From Streptomyces sp. TS71-3 (GTDB lineage: Bacteria > Actinomycetota > Actinomycetes > Streptomycetales > Streptomycetaceae): DNA of 64,000 nucleotides. A model generated the notes under the pieces. It searched no databases. It was not told the DNA's origin and saw only the letters and a list, made by a program, of their open reading frames with translations. This document shows positions 54,046-61,920 of this stretch, in pieces. Each line of letters begins with the position of its first letter. The stretch's first letter is position 1. The translations under genes were made by a program, and so were the position numbers. Location of the stretch: assembly GCF_018327685.1 (NCBI RefSeq), contig NZ_BNEL01000003.1:682001-746000 (forward strand), in the 5' to 3' direction.

Positions 54046-55140
54046 TTACGTGGCCTTGCTTCCTGGTCGCGCTTCCGCCGTCGTGCTTCCGTGGTCGTGC
54101 TTCCGCCGTCGTGCTGCGGCAGCGCTGGGCAGCGGACCGCCGGCCGGCCGTCCACTGGGCTTACTTTTCAATGCAAAGTACATTGCGGTCAAGACTGGGT
54201 GACTCCGCCGCCCCGCATCAGCGGCCGTCGGTGCGGGACGGGAAGCGGCGCCCCGATGGCGGGTCATGGCCACGCCTGCCAGTACGACGGCCATTCCCGC
54301 CACGACCCTCAGCGTCAGGGCCTCGTTCAACGCGACCGCGCCCAGGGTCACGGAGACGACCGGCAGCAGGTAGCCGACGACCGCGGCGTTCGTCGCGCCC
54401 TCGTCCGCGACGATCCTGTAGGTGAGGTGGAACGTGATCCCCGTGGTGAAGACGCCGAGGACGCAGACGGCCGCCAGGGGCGCGGGGTCGATCGTGATCG
54501 GTGACAGGCCGCCCGCCGGGAGTGCCAGGGCCGACAGGGCGGTCGCGGCCAGGAGTTGGGCGGCGGAGAGGGAGAGGGTCGGGATGCCTCTGCCGACCAG
54601 GTTGCGGCCCATGCAGACGAACGCCACCGCGTAGCTGCCCGCCGCGGCCACGATCGCCAGCGCTCCCCACCCCGCCGAACCCGCCTGCCGCCACGGGGCG
54701 AAGACGAGCAGCGTTCCCGCGAAGCCCAGCAGCAGCCCCGCCAGGCGGGCCGGTCGGATGCCCCGTTCCGAGCCGGCGGTGAGGCCGATGGCGACGGACC
54801 ACAGCGGGGTCGTGGCGTTCAGGACCCCGGCCAGGCCCGAGTCCACCGTCTCCTGGCCCACGCTGAACAGCGCGAACGGCAGGGCGTTGCAGAAGAACGC
54901 GGCCACGGCGATGTGGCCCCAGACCGCCCGGCCCCGGGGCAGGCGCCTTCCCGTCGCGTAGCAGGCCGCGGTGAGCACGAGCGCGCCCAGCGCGCAGCGG
55001 GCGACGGTGACCTGGACCGGTGAGAGGCCCCTGAGGGCCAGTTCGATCCAGAGGAACGTCGATCCCCACAGCAGGGCGAGAACGGCCACGCGCGCCCATG
55101 CCGGCGAGTTCCGTCTCCGTGCGGTGACGTTCGTCGTCAT
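54046..55140 (-). CDS. EamA-type (DMT superfamily) transporter
   Basis: A 364-residue permease with two EamA repeats of five helices each (VAVLALLWGSTFLWIELALR starts the first; AIVAAAGSYAVAFVCMGRN the second). Such drug/metabolite exporters move amino acids or metabolites; the substrate is unknown. The C-terminal 60 residues after MTRHRGAA are a basic, disordered extension. ATG 55140 has a GGAGGAGACGCG site. It is divergent from a LysR gene, which probably regulates it. Confidence 0.9.
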   Translation of the reverse strand: MTTNVTARRRNSPAWARVAVLALLWGSTFLWIELALRGLSPVQVTVARCALGALVLTAACYATGRRLPRGRAVWGHIAVAAFFCNALPFALFSVGQETVDSGLAGVLNATTPLWSVAIGLTAGSERGIRPARLAGLLLGFAGTLLVFAPWRQAGSAGWGALAIVAAAGSYAVAFVCMGRNLVGRGIPTLSLSAAQLLAATALSALALPAGGLSPITIDPAPLAAVCVLGVFTTGITFHLTYRIVADEGATNAAVVGYLLPVVSVTLGAVALNEALTLRVVAGMAVVLAGVAMTRHRGAASRPAPTAADAGRRSHPVLTAMYFALKSKPSGRPAGGPLPSAAAARRRKHDHGSTTAEARPGSKAT

Positions 55141-55344
55141 CGCGTCTCCTCCGGTTCCGGTGGGGTTTCGCGTGCAGTGGGGCTTCGCGTGCGGTGGGGC
55201 TTCGCGTGCGGTGAGGCTTCGAGGTCGGTAAGGGTTCGGGTGCGCTGAGGCCTCGGGTGCGGTTTCCGCTCCGCGAATGACGGTGCCCCAGGCCATGTTT
55301 CAGGACAAGCGAAAAGTTCTGCATTGGCCTTTAAGCTCAGCTAC

Positions 55345-56271
55345 ATGCTTGATGTGAGGCGTCTCCAAGTCCTGCGCGCCGTGGTCTCCAGTGGCACGGT
55401 CACCGCCGCTGCCGCACACCTCGGCTACACGCCGTCCGCCGTGAGCCAGCAGGTGGCCGCCTTGGAGAAGCAGGCCGGGACCGCCCTGCTGGAACGGGTC
55501 GGGCGCGGCGTGCGGCCCACGGCCGCCGGTCTGCTGCTCACCGAGCACGCGGTGCTGATCGGCACGGCGGTCGCGCGGGCGGAGTCCGCGCTCGCAGACC
55601 TGCGCGCCGGGCGCACCGGCCGGCTTTCCGTGCGCTACTTCGCCACCGCGGGCTCCACGCTGGTGGCGCCCGCGGTCGCCCGGCTGCGTGCCGAGCATCC
55701 TGGCGTACGGGTCGACCTCGCCCTCGTCGATTCCGAGGAGCGGATTCGAGAGGCGGTACGCGGCCGGGCCGACCTGGCCGTGGTCGTGGGCGCACCCGAA
55801 CCCCTCGGCGACGGCATCCGGCTGGTCCGCCTGCTGGACGACCCGTACGCCGCCGTACTGCCCACCGCGCATCCGCTGGCCGGCAAGCCCACGCTGAACC
55901 TGAACGACCTCGCCGGCGAGCAGTGGGTGGGCAGCGAGCCGCCCGGCCCCTGCCTCGAACCGGTGCTCGCCGGCTGCGCCGCTGCCGGCTTCAGCCCTGA
56001 CTTCGTCGTCGAGAGCGAGGACTACGCGACCGCTCAGGGCTTCGTGGCCGCCGGACTCGGGGTCGGCCTGATGCCGCGGCTGGGGCTGCGCAACCCGCAC
56101 CCCGGCGTCGTCCTCCGCCCGGTCCGGGGCCCCGAACCCGTCCGGGTGATCTCCGCCGTGGTGCGCGAGACGTCGCTGGAGCAGACCGCTCTGCGGGGTC
56201 TGCTCGACGCACTGCGGGACGCGGCCACCGCCGCCGGACCAGGCGACGAGCCCGGCCCCGAGGGTTCGTAG
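55345..56271 (+). CDS. LysR-family transcriptional regulator
   Basis: A 308-residue LysR protein: helix-turn-helix LQVLRAVVSSGTVTAAAAHL with YTPSAVSQQVAALEK, and a type-2 periplasmic-binding-like effector domain from about 85. ATG 55345 (LDVRRLQVL) is chosen over an upstream ATG at 55324, as it gives the usual length and lies close to the divergent EamA promoter region. The inducer is unknown. Confidence 0.92.
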   Translation: MLDVRRLQVLRAVVSSGTVTAAAAHLGYTPSAVSQQVAALEKQAGTALLERVGRGVRPTAAGLLLTEHAVLIGTAVARAESALADLRAGRTGRLSVRYFATAGSTLVAPAVARLRAEHPGVRVDLALVDSEERIREAVRGRADLAVVVGAPEPLGDGIRLVRLLDDPYAAVLPTAHPLAGKPTLNLNDLAGEQWVGSEPPGPCLEPVLAGCAAAGFSPDFVVESEDYATAQGFVAAGLGVGLMPRLGLRNPHPGVVLRPVRGPEPVRVISAVVRETSLEQTALRGLLDALRDAATAAGPGDEPGPEGS

Positions 56272-56532
56272 GGCCCCGAGGGTTCGTAGGGAAATGCGGC
56301 ACCGTCCGCGGAGCGTTGTCGGTCACGGTGCCCGGTCCGGCCGCCGGAATCGGCCCGACGCTGCCGGCCTCGTCGGTCGAGACCGGCCTCCAATGGAGAC
56401 AGGGCACCAACAGAGCACCATCAGAGCACCACCGGAGCCCCACCGAGAGCGCCAACAGAGACAGGGCGGCCGAACGAGCACCGTGCGCGGCCGTCGCCGG
56501 GGTTGCCGTACCCGCCGACCTGGGAGGATTCC

Positions 56533-57759
56533 GTGCCGTCGAGCTCGAAGCCGCTGCGGAAGCTGGGCTTTCTGACCATCGGGCTGTTCGACGGGGCCGA
56601 TCCCCGTCCCGGCCACGAGAGCACCCTGGAGATCATCGAGCTCGGCGAGCGGCTCGGCTTCGACAGCGCCTGGGTGCGCCACCGCCACCTCCAGTACGGC
56701 ATCTCCTCCCCGGTCGCCCTGCTGGCCGCGGCCTCGCAGCGCACCCGCCGTATCGCGCTCGGCACCGCCGTGACCCCGGTGGGCTGGGAGAACCCGCTCC
56801 GGCTCGCCGAGGACCTCGCGACCGTCGACGTGCTCTCCGGCGGCCGGCTCAACCCCGGCATCAGCGTCGGCCCACCGGCGCACTTCGACCGGATCTCCCC
56901 CGCGCTCTACCCCGACACCGCGGACGCGGAGGACTTCGGCTACGAGCGTGTGCGGCGGCTGCTCGCCTTCGTGCGCGGGGAGCCGGCGACCGATTTCTCC
57001 GGCACGGAGGGCTTCGAGGTGTTCTCCGACCGCGTCCAGCCGCACTCCCCCGGACTCGGCGACCGCATGTGGTACGGCGCGGGGAGCCTGCGGTCCGCGC
57101 GGTGGGCGGGCGAGCAGGGTATGAACCTGCTGGTCAGCAGCGTCGTCAAGGCCGAGGAACCGGAGCCGGAGCCGGAGCCGGTGCCGGTGCCAGACGAGTC
57201 CGGGGCCGGCGGCGGGTCCGGCGCGTCCGAGGCGAGCGGCGCATCTGGGTCGGCCGGCGTGCCCGGGGCGACCGGGGCGGCCGGCGTCTCCAGCACATCC
57301 GGGGCGGCCGGGGCGACCGGCACATCCGGAGCGACCGGGGCGGGCGGCGCGCCCGTGGACTTCGCCCAGATCCAGCTCTCCCACATCCGCGCCTTCCGCG
57401 CCCACCACCCCGACGGGGAGCGCGCCCGGGTCTCCCAGGGCCTCGTCGTCATCCCGACCGACAGCGCCACGGGCGGGCAACGCGAGAAGTACGAGGCGTT
57501 CGTCCGGCAGCGGACACCGCGCACCGCCGCCCCGCAGGGGCCCGCGCGCCTGCTCTTCGCACGCGACCTCGTCGGCACCTCCGAGCAGATCGCCGAACGC
57601 CTCTACGCGGACCCGGCCTTCCGGGAAGTCGACGAGGTCGCCTTCGCGCTGCCCTTCACCTTCGAGCACGAGGACTACGTCCAGATCCTCACCGACATGG
57701 CCACGCGCCTGGGGCCCGCGCTGGGGTGGACGGCCGGGGGTGAGGGGACGGCCTCGTAG
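56533..57759 (+). CDS. LLM-class flavin-dependent monooxygenase
   Basis: A 408-residue bacterial-luciferase-like protein: LGFLTIGLFDGADPRPGHES, GERLGFDSAWVRHRHLQYGI, RIALGTAVTPVGWENPLRLA and the C-terminal DLVGTSEQIAERLYADPAF. It uses reduced flavin. An unusual low-complexity segment of about 67 residues (210-276; Glu-Pro repeats, then Gly/Ala/Ser/Thr) interrupts the barrel. GTG 56533 follows GGGAGGATTCC. It is monocistronic; substrate unknown. Confidence 0.9.
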   Translation: MPSSSKPLRKLGFLTIGLFDGADPRPGHESTLEIIELGERLGFDSAWVRHRHLQYGISSPVALLAAASQRTRRIALGTAVTPVGWENPLRLAEDLATVDVLSGGRLNPGISVGPPAHFDRISPALYPDTADAEDFGYERVRRLLAFVRGEPATDFSGTEGFEVFSDRVQPHSPGLGDRMWYGAGSLRSARWAGEQGMNLLVSSVVKAEEPEPEPEPVPVPDESGAGGGSGASEASGASGSAGVPGATGAAGVSSTSGAAGATGTSGATGAGGAPVDFAQIQLSHIRAFRAHHPDGERARVSQGLVVIPTDSATGGQREKYEAFVRQRTPRTAAPQGPARLLFARDLVGTSEQIAERLYADPAFREVDEVAFALPFTFEHEDYVQILTDMATRLGPALGWTAGGEGTAS

Positions 57760-57820
57760 ACCCAACGTAAGTCCCCGCGATCCCTGCACTCCCCCCGGGC
57801 AGGCCCTTGCCCCAGCAATA

Positions 57821-57834
57821 TCTACACTGGTAGA
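57821..57834. promoter_or_regulatory. Palindrome TCTAC-N4-GTAGA before the TetR gene
   Basis: A perfect 5-bp inverted repeat with a 4-bp centre, 1 bp before the TetR start codon. It overlaps a -10-like TACACT (57823-57828). The spacing suggests a leaderless transcript and TetR autoregulation. Confidence 0.5.
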
Positions 57835-57835
57835 C

Positions 57836-58450
57836 ATGGCAGCCATGACACCCGGAGAACCCCGCGACGGCCACGGCGGCACCCCGCCCAAACGGCGCCG
57901 CGACTCCGCCGCGACCCGTGAGGCGATCCTGCGGTCGGCCATGGCCGCCTTCACACGGCACGGTTACGACGGCGTGGGCGTGCGCGAGATCGCGCGGGAC
58001 GCCGGGGTGACGGCGATGCTGATCAACCGCTATTTCGGCTCCAAGGAGCAGCTGTTCGCCGAGGCCGTCGACACCTCCTTCGCACCGCGCACGGTCGTGA
58101 CCGGCGCCGCGGACACCCTGGCCCGCGAGACCGCCGGGACGCTCGTCGCACGGACCGCACCCGGGGCGGACCCGCTCGACCCCTTCCTGCTGATGCTGCG
58201 GTCCGCGGGGAACGCGCGGGCCGCGGAGATCATCCGGGACGGTGTCGAACGGCACGTCGGACGCGACCTCGCGGACCGGCTGCCGGGGGAGCGGGCCGAG
58301 GAGCGCGCGGAACTGTTCCTCGGCGTCCTCGCGGGCGTCTGGATGATGCGCAAGGTGCTCGGCACGAGCGCCCTCGCCGAGGCCGAAGAGGGCGAGCTGA
58401 CCCGCCGGATCGAGGCCCTCTTCCACTCCCTCGTGGAAACGGAGACCTGA
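57836..58450 (+). CDS. TetR-family transcriptional regulator
   Basis: A 204-residue TetR protein: SAATREAILRSAMAAFTRHG then YDGVGVREIARDAGVTAMLI and NRYFGSKEQLFAEAVD form the DNA-binding domain; the C-terminal domain starts near 85. No ribosome site precedes ATG 57836, and a -10-like sequence ends 8 bp before it, so the message may be leaderless. The target is unknown; the neighbouring LLM gene is a candidate. Confidence 0.9.
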   Translation: MAAMTPGEPRDGHGGTPPKRRRDSAATREAILRSAMAAFTRHGYDGVGVREIARDAGVTAMLINRYFGSKEQLFAEAVDTSFAPRTVVTGAADTLARETAGTLVARTAPGADPLDPFLLMLRSAGNARAAEIIRDGVERHVGRDLADRLPGERAEERAELFLGVLAGVWMMRKVLGTSALAEAEEGELTRRIEALFHSLVETET

Positions 58451-58474
58451 TCCCCCGGGCCGCCGGGCCCCGCC

Positions 58475-58557
58475 ACCGCCAGGCCCCACCAGGCCCCACC
58501 AAGCCCCGCCAGGTCACCGCCAGGTCCCGCCAAGTCCCGCCAGGTCCCGCCAGGTCC
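58475..58557. repeat. Tandem CCGCCAGGTC repeats between convergent genes
   Basis: A 10-bp unit CCGCCAGGTC (variant CCACCAGGCC) is repeated about eight times right up to the ferritin stop codon. Confidence 0.8.
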
Positions 58558-59121
58558 CTATCCCTGGTCCGCGGACGTCGGCTGATACAGGTCGTTCAGC
58601 TCGTCCGCGTGTTCCTCCTCCTCTTCGAGGATGTCCTCGATCAGCCGCCGGCTGGTCGGATCGCTCTCCCCGATCCAGCGGACGATTTCCGTGTACGTCT
58701 CGATGACGATGCGTTCCGCGACGAAGTTCTCGCGGATCATGCCCTGGAGATCGGTGTCCGGCGGCGCGGCGTACTCGGTGTGCGAACGTGCGACCAGGGA
58801 GGCGGGGTCCATGTCGGGACTTCCGCCCAATTGGTTGATGCGGTCCGCCACCCGGCGGAAATGGTCGAGTTCCTCGTCCGCGTGCTCCCGGAACATGGCG
58901 GCCACCTGTTCGCGGTCGATTCCCTGCGCGACGATCGCATTCTGCGTGTACCGCAGGTAACAGACCATTTCCGTGGCGACGATCTGGTTGAGCACATCGA
59001 TGAGGCGGGCCACGTCGGACGTGTTCGCGGGCGTGACGGGGCCCCTGGTGATGTGCTTCCTGGCCTCTTCGCGGATCCTGCTGATGTCGATGGCGAACTG
59101 GTTCTGCACGGGTGTCTTCAT
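58558..59121 (-). CDS. Ferritin-like (bacterioferritin-type) protein
   Basis: A 187-residue ferritin-fold protein. The diiron ligands appear in order: E in NQIVATEMVCYLRY, the ExxH motif in REHADEELDHFRRV, E in VIETYTEIVRWI, and EEEEEHADEL near the C-terminus. It probably stores iron or handles peroxide. ATG 59121 has a GAGGAGACGGAAC site. The upstream region has a G-rich minisatellite. Confidence 0.85.
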   Translation of the reverse strand: MKTPVQNQFAIDISRIREEARKHITRGPVTPANTSDVARLIDVLNQIVATEMVCYLRYTQNAIVAQGIDREQVAAMFREHADEELDHFRRVADRINQLGGSPDMDPASLVARSHTEYAAPPDTDLQGMIRENFVAERIVIETYTEIVRWIGESDPTSRRLIEDILEEEEEHADELNDLYQPTSADQG

Positions 59122-59690
59122 GTTCCGTCTCCTCGCCGGGCGCCGGCTCCGCCGTGCGTCCCCGAAACGTCCGGTGGACCGGTCCGTGTGCGATGCGATG
59201 CAGTGGGGTGGGGCGGGGTGGGGTGGGGGGATGGGGTGGGATGGGATGGGGATAGGAGCGCGGATGGGATGGGATGGGATGGGGTGGGGATTTCGGGGGG
59301 CTCGGCGCGGTGGGGGTAGCGGGTTTCGAAGCGGCCCGGCACGGTCGAGGTCGGGGGTTTCGGAAGGGCTCGGCACGATCGGGGGACGGGATTTCCCATA
59401 AGGGGATTTCCCGCAAGGATCGGCACGGTTGCCCGAGATATCGGTCGGCACCGAAATCGTAGATCGGCGCATTCCCGCGGCCCGGACAGACGCGCCCGGG
59501 GTTCCCCCGCGGGCCACCTCGCCCGTCCTCCGAACACCCCGCAGGCAACCCCTCCCCGACCTCCAAGCACCCTCGCCGGCACCCCTCCAACGCCCCCGAC
59601 AACCACCCCCACCACGACCTCGCCACACCCCCATCCCGAACCCTGGCCCCCACCCCCAACGCCCCCCAACTCCCGTTCCGTCCCCCGCCC
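59122..59690. repeat. G-rich minisatellite upstream of the ferritin-like gene
   Basis: No gene is supported. Runs of GGGG and the pentamer ATGGG repeat over about 59203-59290 on the plus strand, giving many G-quadruplex-capable tracts. At 59388-59412 GGGATTTCCC occurs twice in direct orientation, 15 bp apart. The tract lies in the 5' region of the minus-strand ferritin-like gene. Confidence 0.75.
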
Positions 59691-59750
59691 TTGACACCGA
59701 CCCGCCCGAGGAACAATCTCCTGAGAGCGCTCTCTCGTAGAGCGCTCTCA
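59691..59750 (+). promoter_or_regulatory. GH16 promoter with double LacI-type operator
   Basis: TTGACA (59691-59696) is followed after 17 bp by CAATCT (59714-59719). Directly downstream are two AGAGCGCTCT palindromes, TGAGAGCGCTCTCT (59722-59735) and AGAGCGCTCTCA (59739-59750), themselves arranged as a larger inverted repeat. GAGCGCTC-centred sites are the operators of CebR/BglR-type LacI regulators. No LacI gene is in the window. Confidence 0.7.
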
Positions 59751-59815
59751 GCTCGTCCTCCCCTGGCGCGCTCAGCCGGAGTGCGCCACGCCCCCCACGA
59801 CGAGAAGGAGCACCC

Positions 59816-61276
59816 ATGTCCCTCAGAGGCACGCGCGGAGGTTCACCCGCGGCGGGCGCTGTCCCGCCGCGCGGGCGGCTGCTCAGACGGGCGGCCACCG
59901 GGCTGGTCGCGCTCGCCGCCGTGGCGGCGAGCGCGTTCGCCGGCTCACCGGCCGTCTCGGCCCAGCAGAGCGCCCCGCCGTCCGCCGGGCACGCCGCGAC
60001 CCACGCCGCCACCACCGCGCAGAGCGCCCCGCGCGGCTCCACCGGAGCCGAGGCCGTACCAGCGCCCCCCTCCGGCTTCACCACCACCTGGAGCGACGAC
60101 TTCGACGGCGGCGCGGGCACGCCCCTCGACACCGGGGTCTGGCGCTACGACACCGGTCCCGGCTGGAGCTTCGGCACCGGCGAGATCGAGACGATGACGA
60201 ACAGCACCGCGAACGTGTACCACGACGGCAACGGCCACCTGGTGCTCAAGGCGCTGCACGACGGCAGCGACCCGAGCACCGGCTGGACCTCCGGGCGCGT
60301 GGAGACCCAGGCGGACGGGTTCGGCGCGCTGCCCGGCGGCGTGGTGCGCATGCAGGCGTCCATCCAGCAGCCGAACGTCACCACGGCGAACGGCGCCGGC
60401 TACTGGCCGGCGTTCTGGATGCTGGGCGCCCCGCTGCGGGTCGGCAAGGTCTGGCCGGGCTCCGGCGAGGTCGACATCCTGGAGGACATCAACGGCCGGA
60501 GCTCGGTCTTCGGCACCCTGCACTGCGGCGTCGCCCCGGGCGGCTCCTGCAACGAGTCCACCGGCGTCGGCAGCGGCGAGCGGGCCTGCGCGAACTGCCA
60601 GACCGGCTACCACACCTACGCGGTGGAACTGGACCGGTCGACGTCGCCGGAGCAGATCCGCTGGTACCTGGACGGCCAGAACTACTACACCCTGAAGGCC
60701 GACCAGGTGAACGCCGGCCAGTGGGCCGACGCCGTCGACCACAGCTTCTTCATCATCTTCGACCTGGCCATGGGCGGCGCGTTCCCGGCCGCGTACGGCG
60801 GCGGGCCCAACTCCGCCACGGTCTCCGGCGGCTCGCTGAACGTCGACTACGTCGCCGTCTACAACAAGCCCCCGGCCGGCCACCCGACCCAGAACCTCGC
60901 CAAGGGCAAGCCGACCACCGCCTCCTCCGCGGAGAGCGGAGAGTTCCCGGCCTCGAACGCCACCGACGGGAACGTGACCACCCGCTGGTCCAGCCAGTTC
61001 AGCGACCCGCAGTGGCTCCAGGTCGACCTCGGCAAGTCCTACAACCTCAACCACGCCACGGTGGTCTGGGAGGCGGCCGCCGCATCGGCCTACCAGATCC
61101 AGACCTCCCAGAACGGCACCGACTGGACCACCGTCTTCCAGAACAACAACTCCCCGGCCGACATCCAGGACGTCGGCATCAGCGGCTCGGGGCGGTACGT
61201 CAGGATCTACGCCACCGGCCGGGTCTCCCAGTGGGGGGACTCGGTGTACGAGTTCGAGCTGTACGGGTCGGCCTGA
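59816..61276 (+). CDS. Secreted GH16 beta-1,3-glucanase with F5/8-type C-terminal domain
   Basis: A 486-residue exported enzyme. The long signal (RLLRRAATGLVALAAVAASA) ends near VSA-QQ at about residue 45. The GH16 domain (about 85-345) carries the catalytic pair in GEVDILED (E218 nucleophile, E223 acid/base), with the inserted residue typical of laminarinases. A discoidin-like F5/8 type C (CBM32-type) domain occupies about 355-485. It likely hydrolyses fungal or algal beta-1,3-glucan. Controlled by the LacI-type operator upstream; GAGAAGGAGCACCC precedes the ATG. Confidence 0.93.
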   Translation: MSLRGTRGGSPAAGAVPPRGRLLRRAATGLVALAAVAASAFAGSPAVSAQQSAPPSAGHAATHAATTAQSAPRGSTGAEAVPAPPSGFTTTWSDDFDGGAGTPLDTGVWRYDTGPGWSFGTGEIETMTNSTANVYHDGNGHLVLKALHDGSDPSTGWTSGRVETQADGFGALPGGVVRMQASIQQPNVTTANGAGYWPAFWMLGAPLRVGKVWPGSGEVDILEDINGRSSVFGTLHCGVAPGGSCNESTGVGSGERACANCQTGYHTYAVELDRSTSPEQIRWYLDGQNYYTLKADQVNAGQWADAVDHSFFIIFDLAMGGAFPAAYGGGPNSATVSGGSLNVDYVAVYNKPPAGHPTQNLAKGKPTTASSAESGEFPASNATDGNVTTRWSSQFSDPQWLQVDLGKSYNLNHATVVWEAAAASAYQIQTSQNGTDWTTVFQNNNSPADIQDVGISGSGRYVRIYATGRVSQWGDSVYEFELYGSA

Positions 61277-61462
61277 CGGCCGAGGGTGGCCGCGGTTCTT
61301 GGCGCTTCGCGCCTTGTTCGCCTGCGGCGGGCCATCCGTCGCCTGCGGCGGGCCACCCGGCCCAGCCACTTGCTGTCTTACACCTGACCACCCGCTGATT
61401 TGTGGCTGGTCGCTCCCCCACTACCTCAAGGGTGTGGGCGGTACCCCCATCCCCGCGCCCCT
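61277..61462. repeat. Intergenic repeat mosaic after the GH16 gene
   Basis: Contains CTGCGGCGGGCCA(T/C)CCG twice in tandem at about 61323-61353, the motif CCCCACTACCTCAAGGGTGT at about 61416, and CAGGGGCGCGGGGAACCG at about 61464. The last overlaps the 3' end of the broken hydrolase gene. Confidence 0.7.
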
Positions 61463-61920
61463 TCAGGGGCGCGGGGAACCGTCTCTGTCCGGGTCCGGGT
61501 CCGGGGCCTCCCCGGCGCCCGGCACCTCCCGACCGCCCGCCGCATCACGGCCGCCGTCGCCCGCCTCCCCCGCACCCGGGTCCAGCCACCGCCCGAAGCC
61601 GTCGATGTACTCCGCGCCCCAGGTGCCCGCCTCGCAGTGCGCCCCGTACTGGCGGCGCTCCAGGTCGTAGGACTCGCCCGGCACGTGCCAGTCGCGGACG
61701 TTGACGAGGTGCAGCACGCCGTCGCCGTGGCCGCGCAGCCGGGCGCCCACCGTGGCGTCCAGGAAACCGGCCAGCGGCGAGCGGTCGAGCGCCGCGGCGG
61801 ACAGGCTCCTGCGGTGCCCGTCCGCCGGCAGGTCCTCCGTGCCCTCCGGGTCCGCGAGGAACTTCGCCACCGGGGCGTCCGGCAGGCAGAGCCGGCAGTC
61901 CAGGTTCAGGAAGAAGTCGT
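61463..61920 (-). pseudogene. Cysteine-hydrolase (isochorismatase-like) gene fragment
   Basis: Reading from 61918 gives DFFLNLDCRLCLPDAPVAKF, then LHLVNVRDWHVPGESYDLER with YGAHCEAGTWGAEYIDGF, which resembles isochorismatase-like cysteine hydrolases. The N-terminus is cut off by the IS982-type element at 61921. The C-terminus is also abnormal: it dissolves into Gly/Asp/Pro residues and stops within a repeat element, roughly 100 residues short of the usual length. It is therefore broken at both ends. Confidence 0.7.
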
